In this document: positions 34,377 through 41,372 of the stretch, piece after piece
How positions within the stretch are numbered: position 1 is the first letter of the stretch
How the letters are laid out: every line of letters begins with the position of its first letter
Source: GCA-003244245 sp036266995
GTDB taxonomy: Bacteria; Actinomycetota; Actinomycetes; Mycobacteriales; Pseudonocardiaceae
Length of the DNA: 45,353 bases
Assembly (NCBI GenBank): GCA_036266995.1
Contig: DATAWX010000053.1
Location: forward strand, 1-45,353
Reading direction: 5' to 3'
Notes under the pieces: model-generated
Seen by the model: only the letters and a program-made list of their open reading frames with translations
What the model was told of the DNA's origin: nothing
Databases searched by the model: none
Position numbers and translations under genes: made by a program

Positions 34377-34778
34377 ATGATGACCCCGCCCACCGCCGCG
34401 ATCCGGTTGCGCCCCACCGCGATTGTGCTCACGATGCTGGTCGCCGTACTGGGACTTGTGCTGGGTTGCGGCGGTGGTGCGGGTAGCCCTGCGGGCGGGG
34501 GCGGTGGCCCGGCCACCGCCCCGAGCTCGCCCAGCACGATTGTGATGAAGAATTTCACGTTCATGCCGACCCCGTTGACCGTCGCTCCGGGAACGAAGAT
34601 TACGGTCATCAATCAGGATCAGGCGCCGCATACCGTGACTGCCGACGACAAGTCATTCGACAGCGGCACCATCTCCGGTGGACAACGTGGTGAGTTCACC
34701 GCTCCCACCAAGCCGGGCAGCTACCCCTACATCTGCACCATCCACCAGTACATGAAGGGCACGCTGATCGTGCAGTGA
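34377..34778 (+). CDS. Lipoprotein cupredoxin (type 1 copper protein)
   Basis: This 133-residue protein has a signal peptide ending LGLVLGCGGG with lipobox Cys31, a Gly/Pro linker, then a plastocyanin-like domain. The type 1 copper ligands are complete: His85 in PHTV, and Cys120, His123 and Met126 in YICTIHQYMKG. It should be a one-electron carrier at the outer face of the membrane. It lies 4 bp after the second ferritin-like gene, and its stop overlaps the next start, which suggests the redox partner is in this operon. Confidence 0.92.
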   Translation: MMTPPTAAIRLRPTAIVLTMLVAVLGLVLGCGGGAGSPAGGGGGPATAPSSPSTIVMKNFTFMPTPLTVAPGTKITVINQDQAPHTVTADDKSFDSGTISGGQRGEFTAPTKPGSYPYICTIHQYMKGTLIVQ

Positions 34779-35200
34779 GCGTGCAGTCGTCGCCATCCGG
34801 GCAGATTCGATACCGCTCGGCAGGTGAGGTAGTCACTCGCGTCGTGGTCGCGGCCGGACTCGGTTTCGACGCCTATGCCCACCTCGATCTCGCCGCTAAT
34901 TTCGCCGCGAATCGTGCTCTGATCAGCCAGGGCTTCTTGTTCCGCGTGGCGGCGGCGGCCGCCGTACTCGCTGCGCTGCTGGTCCTCCTGGTTCGCCACC
35001 AGGCGGCGGCGATCTTCGCACTGGTGATCGCCGGGAGTGCGCTGGGCGCCGTGCTGCTCTATCGCTATGTCGACCTGGGGGTCCTTGGCCCGCTACCGGA
35101 TATGTACGAACCCAGTTGGTATCCAGAAAAGACCTACAGTGCGATAGCCGAAGCCGTCGCCGTTCTCGCTGCGACGGTGCTGCTCTTTTTCAAGCGATAG
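34775..35200 (+). CDS. Four-helix integral membrane protein of the ferritin-like/cupredoxin operon
   Basis: This 141-residue protein has four hydrophobic segments (about 20-45, 56-76, 78-100, 120-140). Conserved-looking extracytoplasmic or loop residues are DAYAHLDLA, ISQGFLFRV, YRYVDLG and a Tyr/Trp/Pro-rich MYEPSWYPEKTYSA. I know the family only as an actinobacterial membrane protein found near cupredoxins. It is the last gene of the operon and overlaps the cupredoxin stop in GTGA. It may anchor the complex or pass electrons or metal (inference). Confidence 0.8.
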   Translation: MSVQSSPSGQIRYRSAGEVVTRVVVAAGLGFDAYAHLDLAANFAANRALISQGFLFRVAAAAAVLAALLVLLVRHQAAAIFALVIAGSALGAVLLYRYVDLGVLGPLPDMYEPSWYPEKTYSAIAEAVAVLAATVLLFFKR

Positions 35201-35203
35201 AAA

Positions 35204-35247
35204 GTGGTGGCCCCCCACCCGACTGGTGTCGGGTGGGGGGCCACCAC
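35204..35247. terminator. Perfect 20-bp stem terminator
   Basis: Arms 35204-35223 and 35228-35247 are complementary over 20 bp without mismatch, with a 4-nt TGGT loop, 3 bp after the membrane protein stop. It separates the operon from the convergent small gene and should stop transcription from either side. Confidence 0.9.
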
Positions 35248-35263
35248 CGATGCCTTGCCAGGT

Positions 35264-35464
35264 TTAGAGATCGATGTCGAGATCTAGCAGCCCGTGATCA
35301 CGGTCGTGGTAGCCGTGGTGGTAGCTACTCTCGTGCCAGCCATGGCCCCCGTAACCGCCGCCGTACCAGCCGCTGTCATGCCCGTAGTGGCCGCCATGCC
35401 AGTCGCCGCCGCCGTGGCCACAGCCACCGCCACCACCAGTGGAGAAGATCTGTGAGACCCTCAT
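35264..35464 (-). CDS. Gly/His-rich small peptide, probable metal binder
   Basis: This 66-residue protein begins MRVSQIFSTGGGGGCGHGGG and continues with alternating Gly, His, Tyr and Trp (GGHYGHDSGWYGGGYGGHGW). It has a single cysteine and ends in a hydrophobic acidic tail, GLLDLDIDL. At least eleven histidines suggest metal binding. No classical signal peptide is visible; a short leader could be cleaved if it is a modified peptide. GGAGG precedes ATG 35464. It faces the ferritin-like/cupredoxin operon across a shared terminator. No family recognised. Confidence 0.6.
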   Translation of the reverse strand: MRVSQIFSTGGGGGCGHGGGDWHGGHYGHDSGWYGGGYGGHGWHESSYHHGYHDRDHGLLDLDIDL

Positions 35465-35479
35465 TATGCCCCTCCTCAA

Positions 35480-35915
35480 TCGTTCTTTCCCCGGGAGGAA
35501 TCAAATTCCCCAGGATACCTCTCTTCAGGGCGACGCAGTTGCGCTCCCCTGCTCGCGTCGAAGTAACATCGAACCGGCCCCTCAGAAGATCATCAACCCC
35601 TCTGAAGTTCATTTTGACCGGTCGCAACGGCCCCCAAGGCGGTCGCGCAACGAACTTCCACACTTCAGGCTTACTACCGACTCTCACGCCCCGCAACCTA
35701 AATTACTTACGTTATTCTACTGTAATGCAACTGTGTGTGAGTGGATGTATGCGATGAGTTAGTGATGCGCCGGCGATCAGGGTGCCGGACGTCACTCGCG
35801 CCTCACCGGGGGCGGTCGACGATCGAAGTGAGGCAGCGGGCATCATCGGCGGCAGCAGTCCAGGACTGGAGTCATAGCCCCAGTTCAGCAGCTTCCAGGC
35901 AGCAAGGGGTCAAGG
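35480..35915. other. Long AT-richer intergenic region
   Basis: These 430 bp carry no gene I can support. Base composition is clearly lower in GC than the surroundings around 35,690-35,760 (AAATTACTTACGTTATTC and similar). The divergent genes on both sides (Gly/His peptide, TPM-like protein) probably have their promoters here. Short direct repeats of GGTGACAG occur just before the TPM-like gene (around 35,914-35,935). Confidence 0.5.
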
Positions 35916-35963
35916 GTGACAGGGTCCAGGGTGACAGTGCCCGAGGTGAGGGTTCACCGGCGC

Positions 35964-36866
35964 ATGGTGCGCCTGGCAGCACCGATCGCGGCCCTGGTCG
36001 CGGTGTTGGCCCTGGCGGGACCGGCATGGGCGAGCACGGTGCAGATCCAGGACGACGCCCACGTCTTGAACACCACAGTGGTCCAGAACGAGGCCGCCAC
36101 CCTGCCCGTCGGGGTATACATCTGGACCACCACCCAGGACGCGGCCAGCAAGTCGACCTTCGACACCGACGTTCGGAACAAGGTCAACGCGACCTTCCCG
36201 ATCGCGATCGGCATCAACACCCAGTCTCGGCACGAGTCGATCCAGATCGGTTCACAAGCTCGGATCGCCCGAAACGCCGCGTTAGCCGCGGAATCCAGCG
36301 CGAGCAACGCGTTCCTCGCCAGCATGCAGAGCAGCCACGACTACACCACGGCGGTCACGGCCGCGTTGGGCCAGCTGCGCACCGGCCTCGCCGGGGCGAA
36401 CCAGGGAAGCTTCTCTGGGCGGCGGGTTCCGGTTCACAACTCCGGCTCGGGCGGTGGCCTGGTCTTGATCCTGCTAGTGATCGGCGCGATCGTCCTCGCC
36501 GTCATCTTCGTCGGTCGGCGTCGTCGCCGGTCCACCCGGATGGCACCGCCCATGATGGGTTCCGGACCGCCACCGATGGGTTCCTACCCAGGCTATGGCC
36601 CGTCCTCCGGCTCAGGTATGAGCCCAGGCGCGGCGGGCGCTATGGGTGCGGTAGGTGGTGCGGTGGGTGGCGGCCTGCTGGGCTACGAGCTGGGCAAAAT
36701 GCAGGGAGAGCAGCAGCAGTTCCGCCAGGACGAGATGATGGACCGAGGCGGCCAGTACGACTCGCCCGATCAGGGCAACTGGGTGGTCGGCCAGGACGGC
36801 GACTTCGGTGGCGACCAGGGCTCGGACTCGTCAGGCGGCGATTCGTCAGGCGGCGGCGACTGGTGA
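35964..36866 (+). CDS. Exported TPM-like domain protein with Gly/Ser-rich tail
   Basis: This protein of about 300 residues has a signal peptide (RLAAPIAALVAVLALAGPAW, cleavage near WAS). A domain resembling TPM phosphatase/Psb32 proteins follows (IQDDAHVLNTTVV, YIWTTTQDA, IAIGINTQ), then a transmembrane helix (GLVLILLVIGAIVLAVIFV), a basic stop-transfer RRRRR, a Met/Pro/Gly-rich cytoplasmic segment and an acidic Gly/Ser tail ending GGGDW. Start ambiguous: GTG 35916 and GTG 35931 are also in frame. The TPM assignment is moderate; several key residues are not obvious. Confidence 0.65.
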   Translation: MVRLAAPIAALVAVLALAGPAWASTVQIQDDAHVLNTTVVQNEAATLPVGVYIWTTTQDAASKSTFDTDVRNKVNATFPIAIGINTQSRHESIQIGSQARIARNAALAAESSASNAFLASMQSSHDYTTAVTAALGQLRTGLAGANQGSFSGRRVPVHNSGSGGGLVLILLVIGAIVLAVIFVGRRRRRSTRMAPPMMGSGPPPMGSYPGYGPSSGSGMSPGAAGAMGAVGGAVGGGLLGYELGKMQGEQQQFRQDEMMDRGGQYDSPDQGNWVVGQDGDFGGDQGSDSSGGDSSGGGDW

Positions 36867-36905
36867 CCAGGCTTTCTGGTTTGCCGCACTTCACCTGCGG
36901 GTATG

Positions 36906-36955
36906 CCCGCTCGGTCGGCGACCACAGCTAGCCGGGCGTTCGCCGACCGAGCGGG
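36906..36955. terminator. Perfect 16-bp inverted repeat before the PfpI gene
   Basis: CCCGCTCGGTCGGCGA (36906-36921) and its exact complement (36940-36955) enclose an 18-nt loop. The element starts 39 bp after the TPM-like stop, and its right arm runs straight into the GGAAGGAG ribosome-binding site of the next gene. It can act as a terminator or as a structure that limits PfpI translation. Confidence 0.65.
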
Positions 36956-36968
36956 AAGGAGACCGGAC

Positions 36969-37526
36969 ATGGCGGGAACGTTGACCGGCCTGCGGGTGGC
37001 CATCCTGGCAGCCCGGGGCGTGGAACAGGTCGAGCTGGTCCAACCGCGGCAGGCGGTCACCGACGCGGGCGCGACCGCTGAGCTGCTTTCCGTCGAGCCG
37101 GGCACTGTCCAAGCCACTAACCACGACCTCGAGCCGGCCGACCAGTTCGACGTCGACCGGGTGGTCTCGGACGTCTCCATCGACGACTACGACGCACTGA
37201 TCTTGCCTGGCGGGACGGTCAATCCCGACACACTGCGGCGCAACGGCGCTGCGGTGGCCTTCGTGCGCGACTTCGTCCGGGCCGGCAAACCGGTGGGCGT
37301 GATCTGCCACGGTCCGTGGACGCTGGTGGAGGCTGATGTGGTCCGCGGCCGCACTCTGACCAGTTGGCCGAGCCTGCGCACCGACATTCGCAACGCCGGC
37401 GGCAACCCGGTTGACCAGGAGGTCGTCACCGACGGCAACCTCGTCTCCAGCCGTAAGCCGGACGATCTCCCCGCGTTCTGCCGGGCCATCGTCGCGCACT
37501 TCGCCGCCGCCAAGGCGCCCGTTTAG
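36969..37526 (+). CDS. DJ-1/PfpI family protein (glutamine amidotransferase fold)
   Basis: This 185-residue protein has the nucleophile elbow VGVICHGPW with Cys113-His114 and an upstream Glu in GVEQVEL that would complete the PfpI active site. YDALILPGGTVNPDTLR and TSWPSLRTDIRNAGGN are typical. Members act as proteases, deglycases or stress proteins; which applies here cannot be decided. ATG 36969 has GGAAGGAG 7 bp upstream. Its stop overlaps by 4 nt the convergent HNH fragment. Confidence 0.93.
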   Translation: MAGTLTGLRVAILAARGVEQVELVQPRQAVTDAGATAELLSVEPGTVQATNHDLEPADQFDVDRVVSDVSIDDYDALILPGGTVNPDTLRRNGAAVAFVRDFVRAGKPVGVICHGPWTLVEADVVRGRTLTSWPSLRTDIRNAGGNPVDQEVVTDGNLVSSRKPDDLPAFCRAIVAHFAAAKAPV

Positions 37527-37687
37527 TGGCGCAATGGGTTGGTGAGGGGTCGGCGGTCTGGGTCGATGATCATGGGTGGGCGAAATTGGACGCGGCCGCC
37601 GTGGATGGTGATGTCCCAGCCTTGGAGGTGCACTTGTTGATGATGGGCCGGGCAGAGCAGGCAGCAGTTGAGTGATCCCTGCATACG
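37523..37687 (-). pseudogene. C-terminal fragment of an HNH endonuclease (DUF222/13E12 type)
   Basis: The minus strand reads CLLCPAHHQQVHLQGWDITI followed by HGGRVQFRPPMIIDPDRRPL and TNPLRH, the end of a 13E12-repeat HNH endonuclease including the zinc/HNH histidines. Everything upstream of the LCPAHH motif (the DUF222 domain, normally about 300 residues) is missing and replaced by IS-derived sequence. Probably inactive. Confidence 0.75.
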
Positions 37688-37795
37688 CGGAGCAGTCACC
37701 ATGTCTCCTCCCCGCAACACCGGTTTCACGGAGGAGACACGTCGAGTAGGCCCGTTGGGGTCGTGTTACTACGCGGGTTGGCTCGCGGGCGGGCT

Positions 37796-38180
37796 TCAGC
37801 GGCTGTCGGGGAGGGTGAAGTCGAAGAACCGGGGTGGTTCGGGCAGGTCGAGGGCTCGCAGCACCCTTTGTTGGCCGGGGTGGTCGCGGGGCGCTGCTAA
37901 ACCCCGGGCAGCCTTCGATCGCGACCCGTTCGGCTACCCAGCCGGTCGCGGCCAGCTTCGACCCGGGCTCACACGCCCGCTGTGCGACCAGTGCGAACAC
38001 CACCCGCTCGACCACCTCACCGGCCAGGCGCCGCGTGGCGGCGACCCAGCTGATCGCCGCGTCGACACCAAGGCGTTCCCAGACCCGGTCCAGCGTCCAC
38101 GCCGCGCCGAGGCGCCGCGAGTCCAGCACCTCGACCCCCCACCGAGATCGCCAGCGCCGGCCGGGTGGATGTTGCGCGAC
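37796..38180 (-). mobile_element. Internally deleted IS1634/IS4-like transposase remnant
   Basis: The minus strand encodes an N-terminal part, LDSRRLGAAWTLDRVWERLG through ERVVFALVAQRACEPGSKLA and WVAERVAIEGC, as in IS1634-type transposases. It is joined near 37,905, in another frame, to the C-terminal end QQRVLRALDLPEPPRFFDFT LPDSR-stop. The catalytic middle (several hundred residues) is absent. An inverted repeat TGTCTCCTCC/GGAGGAGACA at 37702-37711 and 37730-37739 lies between it and the HNH fragment and may mark an element end. Confidence 0.65.
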
Positions 38181-38317
38181 TCGCAGTGATCACCCGCGTC
38201 CGGCGACCTGGTAGGGCCAGCAGTAGCCTGGAATCACCTCACTCGCCGAGGTTTTCGCCCCCGGGGCGACGGCTCCGGGGCATCGGTGGGGTGAACCGGT
38301 GAGGAGAAAGTTTTTCG

Positions 38318-39517
38318 GTGGATGTTGCGGACACGCGCACGGTCGGCGCTCGGCTGCGGCGGATCCGCCGCGCACGGCGTAAGTCGCTGCGGGTGGTCGC
38401 TGGCTTGGCCGGGATTAGCAAGTCGCACTTGGACCGGATCGAGCGCGGGGAGCGCGCCCTGGACAACATCTCGGAGATCGTGGCCTTGGCCAATGCGCTC
38501 CAGATCGCCCCAAGCGAGGTGATGAGGCTGCCGGTGCCCGCACCGGCCAACGGGCATACCGACAGCACCACAAATGCGATAGGGCTCGCGCTGGACGCGA
38601 TTGAGGTCGAGCACCCCGGCGGGTTGGTGCTCCCCGTTGCGGTACTGCGTGATCAGGTGACCCGGTTTCATCAACAGAAGCGAGCATGCCGGTTCACCGA
38701 CGTAGCTGCCGCGTTGCCCGGCCTGATTCGTGATCTGCACACCACGCTGGCTACCGGCATCGACCACGGCGAGTTGTTCAAGCTGGCCGTGTACCTGCAT
38801 GTCCACGTCACCCGGCAGTGGCTCATCCACGCGGCCGCACCCGACGACCTCCTGCGCCGGGTCGTCTTCCTGACGCGACGCCTGGCCCAGGAGGACGGTG
38901 AAGTCACTACGCTAGGCATGGCCGGGTTCGCCGTGGCCGATACGCTGCTAGCCGGTGGGGAGTTCGAGCTGGGGAAGACCGCACTCGACTCGCTAGCCCT
39001 GCCGCCGACGACAGCCGCCACTGCTGGGCTGGTAGGCGTGCTCACCACATCTCAGGCTGCGGCCGCCGAGTTGAACGGCCGTCCGAGCGATGCGGCCGCA
39101 GCGATGGGTGCGTCTGCTGACATGGCCATCCGGTTCGGTGAGCTCGGTAAGACCGATCCGATGGGGTTCGAGTTCGGACCGACCAACGTCGGATTCCGTC
39201 AGGTACGTCTGGCCTTGGAGGCAGGCGAACCGGACCGTGCGGTGAGCATCGCCGAAAGGCTGCACCCCGATCAGAACCCCTTTCCGTGCAATCGCGTCTA
39301 CCACTGGGTGGGGTACGGGCGTGGGCTGGCCCGACTGCGGGGACGCCACGACGACGCGGTGCGGGCGCTGCATCGCGCCGAAACGATCTATCCTCTTCGT
39401 GTGCAGCGTGATCCCTTCGTCCGTGAGGTGCTCGGCGAGCTGCTAGTCCGCTCACGCCGCGATGCGGTCGGCCGGGAGCTGCGCGGGATGGCCTACCGAG
39501 CTGGCCTGCCGGTATAG
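38318..39517 (+). CDS. XRE regulator with TPR-like C-terminal domain
   Basis: This 399-residue protein has an N-terminal XRE HTH (about 10-65; SLRVVAGLAGISKSHLDRIE) and a long helical C-terminal region with TPR-like pairs (GEFELGKTALDSLALP, AGEPDRAVSIAERLHP, DDAVRALHRAETIYPL). Such proteins are common actinobacterial regulators that sense small molecules or peptides; this one lacks DUF5753. The GTG start has GAGGAG at 11 bp, rather far. Several tiny genes follow on the same strand, the first 99 bp away behind a tandem repeat, and may be its targets. Confidence 0.85.
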   Translation: MDVADTRTVGARLRRIRRARRKSLRVVAGLAGISKSHLDRIERGERALDNISEIVALANALQIAPSEVMRLPVPAPANGHTDSTTNAIGLALDAIEVEHPGGLVLPVAVLRDQVTRFHQQKRACRFTDVAAALPGLIRDLHTTLATGIDHGELFKLAVYLHVHVTRQWLIHAAAPDDLLRRVVFLTRRLAQEDGEVTTLGMAGFAVADTLLAGGEFELGKTALDSLALPPTTAATAGLVGVLTTSQAAAAELNGRPSDAAAAMGASADMAIRFGELGKTDPMGFEFGPTNVGFRQVRLALEAGEPDRAVSIAERLHPDQNPFPCNRVYHWVGYGRGLARLRGRHDDAVRALHRAETIYPLRVQRDPFVREVLGELLVRSRRDAVGRELRGMAYRAGLPV

Positions 39518-39524
39518 CCCACCT

Positions 39525-39590
39525 GTTAGAAGTGTCTCCACTGAGGGACAGCGACTGGTTAGAGGTGTCCCCACCGAGAGACACCGCCGT
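39525..39590. repeat. Tandem pair of 33-bp repeats with internal dyads
   Basis: Two adjacent 33-bp units (39525-39557, 39558-39590) both begin GTTAGA and share 22 of the first 26 bases. Each contains a small dyad of the type GTGTC-N-GACAC around an ACTGAG or ACCGAG core. They lie between the XRE regulator and the small genes downstream, where a regulator could bind side by side. Confidence 0.6.
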
Positions 39591-39616
39591 TTTGGCTGCG
39601 TTCACTCTCATCAACC

Positions 39617-39856
39617 GTGACCAACGGCGCCACTGACGTACCAGCGACGCAATCGGGCGTGACCACCGACGTAGGCGCGCTCCCCAACGACTGGGTGACC
39701 GATCCGGCCGTGCTGGCGCGCGTCCTTACCCGACTGCGCCAGTGGAACCCAGAGCCACGGTGGCGAACGCCCGGTGCACCTCGATTCGGGGCGACGTGCC
39801 GGCGGGCCGGACCCGGTGACCCGCCAGCGGATTTGACGCTGCCTGGGGGGCTGTGA
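39617..39856 (+). CDS. Small hypothetical protein downstream of the XRE gene
   Basis: This 79-residue protein of unknown family has a Thr/Val-rich N-terminus, DWVTDPAVLARVLTRLRQWN as a central helix and a Pro/Arg-rich end. It starts at GTG 39617 with no clear Shine-Dalgarno. The stop overlaps the next gene's start, which is the main reason to accept it as real. Confidence 0.5.
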   Translation: MTNGATDVPATQSGVTTDVGALPNDWVTDPAVLARVLTRLRQWNPEPRWRTPGAPRFGATCRRAGPGDPPADLTLPGGL

Positions 39857-40107
39857 TGGGAGGGCACAGTAAGCAGCAGGGACGCCGCACGGCGCAGCGG
39901 CGCACGATCGCGACGGTGGAGCTGGTCGACGTCACCGGCACAGCGCACCGAGTCACGGTCGACGCTGCCGTTGACGGCCTACCACGGGGTCGGTATGCCA
40001 CCGTCTGCGGCGGTTACGTGCTGCCCGCTGCGCTGGTCGCTCGCGCGGCGCGCTTTTGCCGATTGTGTGCCCCGATCCCCACGCAGAGAGCGAGGGGTAC
40101 GCGATGA
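39853..40107 (+). CDS. Small hypothetical protein with GRYxxxCG...CRLC motif
   Basis: This 83 or 84-residue protein starts at GTG 39853 or ATG 39856, both preceded by GGGGGG. The N-terminus is basic (HSKQQGRRTAQRR). A small beta domain follows with TAHRVTVDAAVDGLPRGRYA and TVCGGYVLPAALVARAARF then CRLC, a pattern I recognise from ~80-residue actinobacterial proteins near XRE regulators. The three cysteines may bind zinc. It is coupled on both sides through 4-nt overlaps. Confidence 0.65.
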   Translation: MMGGHSKQQGRRTAQRRTIATVELVDVTGTAHRVTVDAAVDGLPRGRYATVCGGYVLPAALVARAARFCRLCAPIPTQRARGTR

Positions 40108-40328
40108 CCATGGACGCCGGTTCGGGTAAGCCGACCCGTCGCGACCCAAACCGCTGGGTAATCGACTGCACTTGAACGGCGCACGGCGGTGCGCGGGGTT
40201 TCACCCCGTTGGTGTGAACCAAACGCGACGGTGACATTGAGTTGAATCCGACCGATCAGTTCGTGATCTTGCTGGTCGAGAAGGCCGCTAATGCGCTGTT
40301 CGATGTCCTCGGTGAGTGGCTCGGATGA
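40104..40328 (+). pseudogene. Decayed duplicate of the gene at 40640, two in-frame TGA codons
   Basis: Reading from ATG 40104 (overlapping the previous stop in ATGA) gives SGKPTRRDPNRWVIDCT, stop, TAHGGARGFTPLV, stop, TKRDGDIELNP, and then FVILLVEKAANALFDVLGEW. It aligns end to end with the intact protein at 40640-40876 without frameshift. Both interruptions are TGA; the first falls on a cysteine of the paralogue and the second on an alanine. I treat it as a pseudogene by point mutation. Confidence 0.7.
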
Positions 40329-40516
40329 GCATTAAATGGGGCTGTCGGTGCTGGACTGGCACGACCACGCCATTAACGATCACCACGACGACCGGCGTCT
40401 ACAGAGCCCGGTGCGGCCATTCGCTGATGATGGTCACCCCGCTGCGGGACACATCGTGCGGAAAACAATGCGAGGCGTGTGTGACCGCAATCACCGGCAC
40501 GGCTTCGCAACCGTAA
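40325..40516 (+). CDS. Small Cys-rich hypothetical protein
   Basis: This 63-residue protein starts at ATG 40325, overlapping the stop of the decayed gene by 4 nt. It has about six cysteines in three groups (WGCRCW, RARCGHS, SCGKQCEAC) and a Thr-rich middle, which suggests a zinc ribbon-like fold. No family recognised. A strong hairpin follows immediately. Confidence 0.5.
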   Translation: MSIKWGCRCWTGTTTPLTITTTTGVYRARCGHSLMMVTPLRDTSCGKQCEACVTAITGTASQP

Positions 40517-40522
40517 GAGACT

Positions 40523-40597
40523 CCGACCGGCCGCCGGGCTGAGCGGAAGCTGCCCCCGTCAAATCCGCTTCCACGGTGTTCCCCGGCGGCCGGTCGG
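40523..40597 (+). terminator. 75-bp nested hairpin after the small-gene cluster
   Basis: CCGACCGGCCGCCGGG (40523-40538) pairs perfectly with 40582-40597, and an inner GGAAGC/GCTTCC stem (40545-40550, 40567-40572) extends it. It starts 6 bp after the stop at 40516 and separates the decayed and intact duplicates. Confidence 0.75.
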
Positions 40598-40639
40598 TCC
40601 CAAACCCCCAAAGGTTTCACCACCCGAAAGCGCGAGGCG

Positions 40640-40876
40640 GTGAGCACCGGCGGTGAGGGTGGCAAGCCGGTCCGCGGCAAGCGCGACCCAAATCGTCGGG
40701 TCATTGACGTCCACTGCTCGACGCACGGCGGTCCGAGAGGTTTCGCGAACCTGGTTGCTACCAAACGTGATGACCTCATTGAGCTTGACCCACACGTCAC
40801 CGGCGGGTACGTGATCATCCTCGACGAGAAAGCCGCCAGCGAATTGTTCGTCGCCCTCGGGGAATGGATCGGATGA
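40640..40876 (+). CDS. Small hypothetical protein, intact member of the duplicated pair
   Basis: This 78-residue protein has a charged N-terminus (GKPVRGKRDPNRRVIDV), a HCSTHGGPRGF motif that could hold a metal, and an alpha/beta C-terminus ending YVIILDEKAASELFVALGEW. It is collinear with the decayed copy at 40104. The GTG start has GAGGCG nearby. Function unknown. It belongs to the string of small genes after the XRE regulator. Confidence 0.65.
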   Translation: MSTGGEGGKPVRGKRDPNRRVIDVHCSTHGGPRGFANLVATKRDDLIELDPHVTGGYVIILDEKAASELFVALGEWIG

Positions 40877-41055
40877 ATCCCACAGTGCGCGGGTCTCCCC
40901 GAGATCCCGGCCGGTTCCACAACGGTGCCCATACTGTCGAACCACGTCTGGGAGTTAGCGGCCGGCGGACTCTCCCGCTTGGCACAGTCGCAGCGCGGCT
41001 GCCCAAGGACCCTGTGGTTCCTCGATCAGTACCGGTGGCTGCGCACCCAGATCGG

Positions 41056-41325
41056 CTAGCGCATGGATCTGATTTGCCGAGGCAGTACCAGTAGGGCACC
41101 TGCCTCAGCGGCGAGTGCCGCAATACTGTGCGCTGGGAGTAGCGGATTCACTGGCAGTGGCACCGCTTCGTGCTGGATCGTGCCGGTGAAGGCGTCCCTC
41201 CCCATCCTGAGCTGCACGGCCCAGTGGCGGGACGAACGGTCGGAGGCTGGTGTATCTACGTGGGCGTTGCCCGTCTCTTTTGTAAGTGGCGCCGCGCAGC
41301 ATCGGCCAGACAGCGTCGACTGCAC
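41056..41325 (-). CDS. Hypothetical protein with conserved-looking C-terminal half
   Basis: This frame of up to 89 residues becomes protein-like in its C-terminal part: RHWAVQLRMGRDAFTGTIQH, then EAVPLPVNPLLPAHSIAALA and EAGALLVLP. This resembles short actinobacterial proteins near XRE loci. GTG 41325 is the longest start; I see no clear ribosome-binding site, and the first 30 residues may not be translated. It runs against the surrounding genes. Confidence 0.4.
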   Translation of the reverse strand: MQSTLSGRCCAAPLTKETGNAHVDTPASDRSSRHWAVQLRMGRDAFTGTIQHEAVPLPVNPLLPAHSIAALAAEAGALLVLPRQIRSMR

Positions 41326-41372
41326 GGGCTATGACCGAAGGAGAAGTGCTGGTGTCGGCCCGGGGAGTTCAG

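Noticed and set aside
36891..38129. 412-residue minus-strand frame covering the PfpI gene and IS remnant
   Set aside because: Only its first part resembles a transposase; the rest is Pro/Arg/His-rich shadow antisense to PfpI, so only the remnant is annotated.
39525..39590. CRISPR-like repeat pair
   Set aside because: The two units are directly adjacent without spacers, and no cas genes are present.
40104..40328. Possible selenoprotein (TGA aligned with Cys)
   Set aside because: A second TGA replaces an alanine, no SECIS-like hairpin was evident after the first TGA, and an intact paralogue is next door; pseudogene is simpler.
40864..41094. 76-residue plus-strand frame after the intact duplicate
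   Set aside because: The start overlaps the previous stop, but the sequence is Pro/Arg-rich and looks non-coding; support is too thin.
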